Source: an uncultured Bacteroidales bacterium (GTDB taxonomy: Bacteria; Bacteroidota; Bacteroidia; Bacteroidales; UBA932). From it: a stretch of 64,000 nucleotides of DNA. A program made the translations under genes and the position numbers. Under the pieces are notes generated by a model. The model was not told the DNA's origin, ran no database searches, and worked only from the letters and a program-made list of their open reading frames with translations. Shown here one piece after another: positions 1 to 6,581 of this stretch. Location: NCBI GenBank assembly GCA_944322575.1, contig CALUPK010000002.1, positions 78,779 through 142,778 of the forward strand. Direction: 5' to 3'. The number at the start of each line of letters is the position of its first letter. Position 1 is the first letter of the stretch.

Positions 1-2
1 CG

Positions 3-1172
3 ACATGGCTTACGGCCATAGGAACCAACCTCTCTGCAATATGGATCCTTATAGCCAATTCCTGGATGCAGTATCCTATAGGAATGGAGTTCAATCCGGA
101 TACGGCCCGCAGCGAGATGACCGACTTCTGGCAAGTGGTGTTCTCGCCGGTGGCCATCAACAAGTTCCTGCATTCGGTGACCAACGGTTATGTACTGGCA
201 TCGATATTCGTGATTGCCGTATCGTCATGGTTCCTGCTGCGCAAGCGGGAGCATACACTGGCACGCAAGTCCATCCGAATAGCCTCGGTATTCGGTATAA
301 TATCCCTTGCAGTGCTTATAGGGACCGGTGACGGCTCCGCCTACAATGTGGCAAAGGTGCAGCCGATGAAGCTGGCTGCCATGGAGGGACTGTACGACGG
401 CTCTGAGAAAGCGCCATTAGTAGCCGTAGGTATCCTTAATCCCGACAAGGACATCATAGGCGGGGAGGGTGCAGACGAGGACCCTTACCTCTTCGAGATA
501 TCCTTCCCCAACATGCTCTCATTCTTAGCTACCCGTCAGGCCGACGGCTTCGTGCCCGGCATCAACGACATCATCGAGGGCGGCTACGAGTTCACTGACC
601 GGGAGGGCAACACGTACATCGAGCCTTCCTTCGTCGAGAAAAAAGCCATGGGAACCGCCGCAGTCACGGCTTTAGCCGATTATCAGGCTGCCAAGGAGGC
701 CGGCGATACCTATGCCATGTCCCAGGCAGAGGCCGTTCTCGAGCAGAACTTCGACTACTTCGGCTACCACTATGTGGAGGAGCCCGAGGACCTCGTGCCA
801 AATGTTCCCCTGGTATTCTACGCCTTCCATATCATGGTAGCCCTCGGCATGTTCTTCATCCTGCTCTTTATTCTCTACATCATCTTCGAGTGGAAGAACC
901 TCATCGTCAAGGATAAGCACAAATGGCTCCTGTGGCTTGGCATCATCAGCGTACCTCTGGTATACATCTGCTCGCAGTCGGGCTGGATAGTAGCCGAGGT
1001 AGGCCGTCAGCCCTGGACCATCCAGAACCTGCTGCCCGTGAACGCGGCAGTATCGGGAGTCGAGCCGGGCAACGTACTCACGACCCTGATCATCTTCGCG
1101 GTGCTTTTCACCGCCATGCTCGTCGTGGAAATCAGCATCATGCTCAAACAGATTAAGAAAGGAGGAGAATAA
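3..1172 (+). CDS. cydA: Cytochrome bd ubiquinol oxidase subunit I (5' truncated by window edge)
   Basis: This is the 3' part of the haem-bearing subunit of the cytochrome bd quinol oxidase, which reduces O2 to water in the cytoplasmic membrane at low oxygen. The frame is open from base 3, so the gene begins before the window; the ATG at 66 is internal, because upstream codons in frame already read as CydA (a Trp-Met-Gln-Tyr-Pro-Ile-Gly segment). Seen: the family signature GWIVAEVGRQPW near the C-terminus, and VPLVFYAFHIMVALG, whose Met matches the known haem b558 ligand region. Several membrane helices follow. The stop at 1170-1172 is 2 bases before cydB. The family is normally about 510-530 residues; about 390 are present here. 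Identification is firm; only the N-terminus is missing. Confidence 0.97.
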   Translation, partial: TWLTAIGTNLSAIWILIANSWMQYPIGMEFNPDTARSEMTDFWQVVFSPVAINKFLHSVTNGYVLASIFVIAVSSWFLLRKREHTLARKSIRIASVFGIISLAVLIGTGDGSAYNVAKVQPMKLAAMEGLYDGSEKAPLVAVGILNPDKDIIGGEGADEDPYLFEISFPNMLSFLATRQADGFVPGINDIIEGGYEFTDREGNTYIEPSFVEKKAMGTAAVTALADYQAAKEAGDTYAMSQAEAVLEQNFDYFGYHYVEEPEDLVPNVPLVFYAFHIMVALGMFFILLFILYIIFEWKNLIVKDKHKWLLWLGIISVPLVYICSQSGWIVAEVGRQPWTIQNLLPVNAAVSGVEPGNVLTTLIIFAVLFTAMLVVEISIMLKQIKKGGE

Positions 1173-1174
1173 TC

Positions 1175-2275
1175 ATGGATACACTGTACTTTCTGCAACA
1201 TTACTGGTGGGCATTAGTAGCCCTCCTCGGAGCGATCCTCGTGTTCCTGCTCTTCGTGCAGGGCGCCCAAGGACTGCTGCTGCGCACCGCCTCCTCGGAG
1301 GATGAGAAGGACCTGGTAGTCAAATACGCCGGGCACAAATGGGAAATCACCTTCACCACCCTCGTCACCTTCGGCGGAGCGGCCTTCGCCTCCTTCCCCC
1401 TGTTCTATTCCACCAGCTTCGGAGGAGCCTACTGGCTGTGGATCTGCATCCTGCTGCTCTTTGTGATTCAGGCGTTCTCCTTCGAATACCGCAAGGCCGC
1501 AGGCAACCTCTTCGGTGCCCGTACATTTGAGATATTCCTCTTTCTCAACGGCGCTCTCGGAACATTCCTGCTCGGGGTGGCTGTCGGTACTTTCTTCACC
1601 GGCGGAGCCTTTACGGTGGACAAGGTGTCCATAACGGATGCGGCGTCTCCGGCCATTTCCCGCTGGGCAAACGGCTGGCACGGACTGGACGCTCTGGCAA
1701 ATCCGATGAACCTGCTTCTTGGAGTAGTGGTATTCCTGGCTGCCAGGACCCTTGGACTGCTCTACCTTCTGATGAAACCGGATGTAGGTGCATTTGCGGA
1801 GAAATGCCGTAAGAGGCTGATGATCACGGCTCCTGCCTTTGTCCTGACTTTCGTGGCTTTCGTGCTGTGGATGTTCCTCAAGACCGGATATGCGGTGGAT
1901 CCCGCTACAGGCACAATATCTGCCGAGCCTTTCAAGTATCTGCACAATATGCTGCACACTTGGTGGATAGCCGTAGTGTTCCTGTCAGGAGTGGTGCTCG
2001 TACTCGCCGGACTTGCAAGGCATTTCCTCGGCAAGGGAGTCAGACAGAACTTCTACATCGTGGGCGGCGGAGCCTTGCTGGCTGTCTGGGCCATCCTGCT
2101 CTGCGCCGGTTTCAATGACACCGCCTACTACGTATCGACAGTGGACCTGCAGAGCTCCCTGACTCTCTACAACAGCTCTTCGAGCCTCTTCACCCTCAAG
2201 GTGATGGCCTGGGTGTCCATAGCGATTCCCTTTGTCATAGCCTATATCGTATGGGCATGGCGCAAGATGCGGTAG
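1175..2275 (+). CDS. cydB: Cytochrome bd ubiquinol oxidase subunit II
   Basis: This is the second integral subunit of cytochrome bd oxidase, the partner of CydA; it binds no haem itself in the family. The protein is 366 residues with about eight or nine hydrophobic helices spread along its length and an N-terminal helix running straight from the start, as usual for CydB. The start ATG at 1175 lies 2 bases after the cydA stop and behind a strong purine-rich ribosome site (AAAGGAGGAG at about 1158-1167), unusual in this window where most genes lack one. It is followed by the receiver/ATP-grasp gene after 10 bases, so all three are probably cotranscribed. No cydX-like small ORF is visible after it. 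Full length and no oddities. Confidence 0.97.
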   Translation: MDTLYFLQHYWWALVALLGAILVFLLFVQGAQGLLLRTASSEDEKDLVVKYAGHKWEITFTTLVTFGGAAFASFPLFYSTSFGGAYWLWICILLLFVIQAFSFEYRKAAGNLFGARTFEIFLFLNGALGTFLLGVAVGTFFTGGAFTVDKVSITDAASPAISRWANGWHGLDALANPMNLLLGVVVFLAARTLGLLYLLMKPDVGAFAEKCRKRLMITAPAFVLTFVAFVLWMFLKTGYAVDPATGTISAEPFKYLHNMLHTWWIAVVFLSGVVLVLAGLARHFLGKGVRQNFYIVGGGALLAVWAILLCAGFNDTAYYVSTVDLQSSLTLYNSSSSLFTLKVMAWVSIAIPFVIAYIVWAWRKMR

Positions 2276-2285
2276 CCCCGGCACT

Positions 2286-5228
2286 ATGAAGAGGACAGAC
2301 TACTATTCCCTGATGGAGAGGCGCATACGCAGGATACTCATGATATCCAGCAGTTACGACGCCTATATTTTAGAGGAGGACGGACAGATCGAGGCCCAGC
2401 TTTACCGGGAGTATATCGACCTGAACATCAGCAATCCTCCGGCCCTGACCTGGGTCAATACCACTCAGGAGGCGATAGATCTGCTGGAGAAGGATCCAGG
2501 GTACGACCTGATAATAGACATGTTCAATGTCAGGGATGCCGCCATCTTCGATCAGGCCAGGCATATCCGGGAGAGATGGCCCGGTATCCCGATAGTGATA
2601 CTGACCAATTTCTCCAGGGAGCTGCTGAAAAAGATCGCGTCTGCCGACCAGTCTGCCATAGACTACATCTTTACATGGAACGGTAATGCAGATCTGATTC
2701 TGGCAATAGTAAAACTCTTGGAAGACAGGATGAACGCCGATGCGGACATCCTGTCCTCAGGAGTTCAGGCCATCCTTTTGGTAGAGGATTCGATACGCTA
2801 CTATTCAACCTATCTTCCGGCCATCTACAAGCTGGTCCTCAAGCAGAGTGCTGAGTTTCTCAAGGAAGCCCTGAACGAACAGCAGCTCAAGCTGCGGAAA
2901 CGGGCCCGTCCTAAAATTCTGCTGGCTACCAATTATGATGAGGCCATGGAACTGTATACGAAGTACCGCAAGAATCTGCTCGGAGTGATCTCTGATGTAG
3001 GTTTTGTAATGCACCGTGGGGACGGCCCGGAGAAGGAGAGGATAGATGCCGGAATAGAACTGTGCAGGCATATCAAGAGGGATATTCCCCAGATGCCTGT
3101 TATCCTGCAGTCATCCCAGGGCAGTGTGGCGGACACCGCCCGGGAGATGGGAGTCGGTTTCATAGAGAAGTACTCCAGCACTCTGCTGATACAGCTGTCC
3201 GAGTACATCAGCGAGGAGTTCGGTTTCGGGGATTTTGTGGTAAAGGATCTGGATACCCATCTGGTGATAGCCAGGGCAAAGGACCTCAGGGAAATGCAGG
3301 CCCTTATCTCTGAGATACCGGACAGGGAACTGGATTACTACTGCTCGAAAAACCGTCTGTCCAAATGGATGTATTCCAGGGGCCTTTTTACCTTAGGACG
3401 CAGACTGCGCAAGGCCAGCCTTTCCGACTTCTCCAATCCAGGGGATGCCAGGCAGTTTATTATCAGACAGATCAAGGATTACCGCATACTCGCAGGGCAG
3501 GGGATTATCGCCTCGTTCGACAAGGACAGCTATACCCGCTACATACATTTCGCAAGAATGGGTGAAGGCTCTCTCGGTGGCAAGGCCAGGGGACTTGCAT
3601 TCATGAACAATGTGCTGCAGAGGTACGGTATTTCCTCCAAGTATCCGGGGGTGAGGGTATCCATTCCCAGGACTGTGGTGGTGGCGACAGACTATTTCGA
3701 CCGCTTCATCCTGGAGAACGGGCTTCAGTATGTAATCGACGCGAACATCCCGGATGAGGAACTCCTGTCCGAGTTTGTCAGTTCCAGACTGCCGGAGGAG
3801 CTCGTGGAGCAGCTCAGGGCATATATCGGTACGGTCTCTACACCCTTGGCAGTACGTTCCAGTTCGAAGTTAGAGGATTCGCACTACCAGCCGTTCGCAG
3901 GCATCTATTCGACCTACATGATCCCTTGCGTCGAGAACAGGGACCAGATGCTCAGGCTTTTAGGAAAAGCGATAAAGAGTGTGTACGCCTCGGTCTATCT
4001 GGCGGCGAGCAGGGCCTATCTGCACACGACTGGCAACCTGCTCAGTGAGGAGAAGATGGCTGTGGTGATTCAGGATGTATGCGGAACGGAGGACAGGGGC
4101 TATTTCTTCCCTACTGCCTCCGGAGTGGCCAAGTCCATGAATTTCTATCCCATGGAAGGGGAGAAGCCCGAGGACGGAGTGGTCAATATCGCCTTCGGCC
4201 TTGGGAAACTCGTGGTGGACGGCGGCAAGACCCTTCGCTTCTGCCCCAGATATCCTGCAAAGGCGGTGCAGATGTCTACACCGAGGTTCGCGCTCAAGGA
4301 CGGACAGGATACGATGTATGCACTGGATCTGAAGCCGGAGGAGTTCAAGACGTCCATCGATGACGGAATCAACATCCACAAGTTCTCGATACCGGAGACA
4401 GAGGGTTTCCGCAATCTTTCCAAGGTAGCTTCCACTTGGGACTACCAGAGCCAGATGCTGCGCCCCGGCACATTCTCTGAAGGTATGAGGGTGATATCAT
4501 TTGCCAATATCCTCCAGTATGATGTGATTCCGCTTCCACGTATCCTCACGGATCTGTTGGATGTATGCAGACATGAGCTGTGCTGTGAGGTGGAGATGGA
4601 GTTTGCTCTGGACATGGATGTCCCGAAAGGGGAGAATGCCGTACTGAGCGTATTGCAGGTAAGGCCCATCGCGGACTTTGCAGAGGAGCAGGCCGTGGAC
4701 TGGAGTTCTGTGGATACCGCGCACGCTTTGGTCTATTCGGAAAACGCTCTCGGCTCTGGCCATATAGAAGGGGTTACCGATGTGGTGTTCGTCAAGCCCG
4801 GCTCTTTCGACAAGTCCAGGACTGAGGAAATGGCCGCCCAGATAGAGGAGATAAACAGCCTTATGGGTGCGCAGGGCCGTTCGTACGTGCTGATAGGCCC
4901 GGGCAGATGGGGGTCGAGTGACCCGTGGCTCGGTATTCCGGTGAGATGGAACCAGATATCGGAGGCGAAGGTCATAGTGGAATGCGGTCTGAAGGATTTC
5001 TGTATAGATCCCAGTCAGGGAACGCATTTTTTCCAGAATATCACTTCTTTGGGAATAGGTTATTTTACAGTCAATCCGTTCAGGGGCGAGGGTGTCTGCG
5101 ATCTGGAAATGACCGGGCAGGCGGAGACGGTGATGGAAACCGCCTTTATAAAGGCCGTTCATTTCCCGGAACCGCTCGAAGTCTTCATCGACGGACGCAG
5201 CGGGCGTGGAGTAATAGTGCCTCAGTAG
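2286..5228 (+). CDS. Receiver-domain / PEP-synthase-type ATP-grasp (PPDK_N) fusion protein
   Basis: This is a 980-residue cytoplasmic protein. Residues about 1-150 form a degenerate receiver-like domain: Asp78 sits at the phosphoacceptor position and Thr107 follows, but the conserved Lys is missing. Residues about 160-305 look like a second, complete receiver domain with acidic pair E167/D168, D237 in ISDVGF, S276 and K295. From about residue 425 comes the ATP-grasp domain of PEP synthase/pyruvate phosphate dikinase (GSLGGKARGL, then AVRSSSKLEDS, and LSVLQVRPI near 790), followed by about 190 residues with a conserved PGRWGSSDPWLG block. The phosphohistidine swivel domain and the PEP-binding TIM barrel of true PEP synthase are absent, so net PEP synthesis is unlikely. 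The family is familiar in Bacteroidota as a PEP/pyruvate-binding-domain protein of unknown role. Sitting 10 bases after cydB suggests a link to respiration or redox state. Function is unproven. Confidence 0.85.
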   Translation: MKRTDYYSLMERRIRRILMISSSYDAYILEEDGQIEAQLYREYIDLNISNPPALTWVNTTQEAIDLLEKDPGYDLIIDMFNVRDAAIFDQARHIRERWPGIPIVILTNFSRELLKKIASADQSAIDYIFTWNGNADLILAIVKLLEDRMNADADILSSGVQAILLVEDSIRYYSTYLPAIYKLVLKQSAEFLKEALNEQQLKLRKRARPKILLATNYDEAMELYTKYRKNLLGVISDVGFVMHRGDGPEKERIDAGIELCRHIKRDIPQMPVILQSSQGSVADTAREMGVGFIEKYSSTLLIQLSEYISEEFGFGDFVVKDLDTHLVIARAKDLREMQALISEIPDRELDYYCSKNRLSKWMYSRGLFTLGRRLRKASLSDFSNPGDARQFIIRQIKDYRILAGQGIIASFDKDSYTRYIHFARMGEGSLGGKARGLAFMNNVLQRYGISSKYPGVRVSIPRTVVVATDYFDRFILENGLQYVIDANIPDEELLSEFVSSRLPEELVEQLRAYIGTVSTPLAVRSSSKLEDSHYQPFAGIYSTYMIPCVENRDQMLRLLGKAIKSVYASVYLAASRAYLHTTGNLLSEEKMAVVIQDVCGTEDRGYFFPTASGVAKSMNFYPMEGEKPEDGVVNIAFGLGKLVVDGGKTLRFCPRYPAKAVQMSTPRFALKDGQDTMYALDLKPEEFKTSIDDGINIHKFSIPETEGFRNLSKVASTWDYQSQMLRPGTFSEGMRVISFANILQYDVIPLPRILTDLLDVCRHELCCEVEMEFALDMDVPKGENAVLSVLQVRPIADFAEEQAVDWSSVDTAHALVYSENALGSGHIEGVTDVVFVKPGSFDKSRTEEMAAQIEEINSLMGAQGRSYVLIGPGRWGSSDPWLGIPVRWNQISEAKVIVECGLKDFCIDPSQGTHFFQNITSLGIGYFTVNPFRGEGVCDLEMTGQAETVMETAFIKAVHFPEPLEVFIDGRSGRGVIVPQ

Positions 5229-5276
5229 ATTTTTCAGAACACTGCAATGCCAGCTATCGCATTTGCTACAGCTTAT

Positions 5277-5373
5277 GCCGTTCAATAGTACAGGCTGCGG
5301 GATCCTCCCCACCTTCGGCGGGTCCCCTCCCTTTTCGGGAGCCAAAGTCCCGCAGCCTGTACTATTGAACGGC
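5277..5373. repeat. 97-bp element with perfect 26-bp inverted arms
   Basis: The left arm 5277-5302 (begins GCCGTTCAATAGTACAGG) is exactly reverse-complementary to the right arm 5348-5373. The 45-bp centre holds two more small hairpins: one around CCCACCTTCGGCGGG and one CTCCC-TTTTC-GGGAG. As RNA or a cruciform this would form one very stable branched hairpin. No target-site duplication is obvious at the edges. It could be a terminator between convergent genes, a MITE-like remnant, or a structured RNA; the sequence does not decide. Confidence 0.85.
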
Positions 5374-5390
5374 CTTCACAGTTACAGATT

Positions 5391-5545
5391 CCTTCCACAC
5401 CGGCACCGAATCACGCGAAACACTGCCGTTGTGGTGAACGGTCTTCATGTTCACCTGCGTCACAGGCCCTCTAAAAGCCCTTTCGCTCGCAGGACCTTTC
5501 CACACCGGCACTGAATCCCGGGAAACACTGCCGTTGTGGTAAATG
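5391..5545. repeat. Hairpin repeat, 105-bp period (family 2, locus 1)
   Basis: Two copies of a hairpin are present. CACTGCCGTTGTGG occurs at 5421 and again at 5526, exactly 105 bases apart. Each is preceded by CCACACCGGCAC and a loop resembling GAATCNCGNGAAA. The arms pair imperfectly (CCACAcCGGCAc with CTGCCGTTGTGG). The same unit and the same 105-bp period recur at 54998-55274. Confidence 0.8.
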
Positions 5546-5616
5546 TTAAATTTCGGAGGGGTTGCCGATAAGAAGCTCTTCCGCATACGGCAGTACAGCC
5601 TGTGCGATCAAGACAT

Positions 5617-5668
5617 AAAAAGAGGATGACCTCAAAGTCTCTTGACTTTTGGGTCACCCTCTTTTTTA
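5617..5668. terminator. Bidirectional intrinsic terminator
   Basis: AAAAGAGGATGACC pairs with GGGTCACCCTCTTTT (one mismatch), with a further AAAG/CTTT inner pairing, and there are A-rich and T-rich flanks on the two sides. It lies just beyond the stop codon of the minus-strand lipoprotein gene and downstream of the plus-strand 980-residue protein, so it can serve both. Confidence 0.8.
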
Positions 5669-5694
5669 TAGCGGGATGTGAGATCGCAGGTTTG

Positions 5695-6498
5695 TTAGAG
5701 GAGCTGTCCGCGGGCTGTCTCGATGGCGCCCTTGAGCTCGAGGAGCTGGTCGCGGAGCTGCTGTACGTTGATGGCATTTATCACCTCAAGGGGTTTGAGG
5801 ATGGTCTGGAGCTGCTCGAGCTCAGGATGATAGGGGATGAGGGACTTGATGCCTTCGTGTACGAGGATGAAACGGTAGGAAACCTCGGATGCTGTCTCAT
5901 CGGTGAAGCAGGGCATGAACTTGTCAATGTTCTGGGTAATGATGTAGAGCTGCTCTACGGTGCCTGCTACGATGGCTTCCCAGAAGAGGTTTGCGGTACC
6001 GGTCTTGACAGACTCGTCATAGAATTTCTGGATTTTGGTCTCAAGGCTCTCTGTAGACTGTCCTTCAGTTCCTCCGACAGTGAGTGCGGGGTTGTTGATG
6101 TCTACCAGAAGTTTTGAGATGGCCTGCTTGTAGCTGTCAACAGGCATGCCATAGAGTTCGGCTATGGTCATATCTGCGCTCAGCATGGAAACGGCCCTGT
6201 ATTTCTCGTTGAGGGTAACTGCCTCGTCAGCCTTGGATGCGGGAAGCAGGTATGAGGGTTTGTTCCTCTTCTCCTTGTCGGTAAGGGTCAGCTTGCCGTT
6301 CTGGATATCTACTATCACCGGAGTCGAGAGGCGTCCCATCTCCTTTACGAGTGAGTCGAGCTTGATTTTGAGGTCTGCTTTGATGTACTGCTCTTCAACG
6401 GATTCCTTGGCCTCAGTTTTCTTTTTGCCCGGATTATTGCCGCAGGCGCATACCAGCACCATTGTGGCGGCCACTAAAAGAAGTGTGATTTTTTTCAT
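5695..6498 (-). CDS. Lipoprotein of unknown function
   Basis: This is a 267-residue predicted lipoprotein. The start chosen is the ATG at 6498, which begins a typical signal (MKKITLLLV...) ending in a lipobox with Cys19 (V-C-A-C). A more upstream in-frame start at 6528 would put ten polar residues before the signal and is rejected. The mature protein begins with a Lys/Glu-rich stretch and is then mostly helical-looking and soluble, with no motif I recognise. A good -7 promoter box lies at 6545-6552 and a terminator follows the stop, so it is probably a single-gene unit. It could be a periplasmic-facing or surface lipoprotein; there is no functional clue from its neighbours. Confidence 0.8.
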   Translation of the reverse strand: MKKITLLLVAATMVLVCACGNNPGKKKTEAKESVEEQYIKADLKIKLDSLVKEMGRLSTPVIVDIQNGKLTLTDKEKRNKPSYLLPASKADEAVTLNEKYRAVSMLSADMTIAELYGMPVDSYKQAISKLLVDINNPALTVGGTEGQSTESLETKIQKFYDESVKTGTANLFWEAIVAGTVEQLYIITQNIDKFMPCFTDETASEVSYRFILVHEGIKSLIPYHPELEQLQTILKPLEVINAINVQQLRDQLLELKGAIETARGQLL

Positions 6499-6544
6499 TG
6501 TGGTATAATTTGATAGTTGTTTCAGCAAATTATAAATATCAGGG

Positions 6545-6552
6545 CAAAGGTA
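6545..6552 (-). promoter_or_regulatory. Bacteroidota -7 promoter box for the 5695-6498 lipoprotein
   Basis: Read on the minus strand, TACCTTTG matches TAnnTTTG in full. It would start transcription near 6538, about 40 bases before the ATG. Confidence 0.6.
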
Positions 6553-6581
6553 GGATTTTTCGTAAAAAAACGCAAACTATT

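Larger units (their letters stand above)
5229..5694. other. Gene-free convergent region rich in inverted repeats
   Basis: This is a 466-bp gap between the 3' ends of the receiver/ATP-grasp gene (+) and a lipoprotein gene (-). It contains, in order, a 97-bp element with perfect 26-bp inverted arms (5277-5373), two copies of a hairpin repeat with a 105-bp period (about 5391-5545), and a bidirectional terminator hairpin (5617-5668). Short open frames here are repeat artefacts with no recognisable protein. No RNA gene was recognised. Confidence 0.8.

Noticed and set aside
5277-5373. Integron attC site
   Set aside because: The arms read GTTCAAT rather than the GTTRRRY/RYYYAAC boxes, the pairing lacks the unpaired bases of attC, and no integrase or cassette is nearby.
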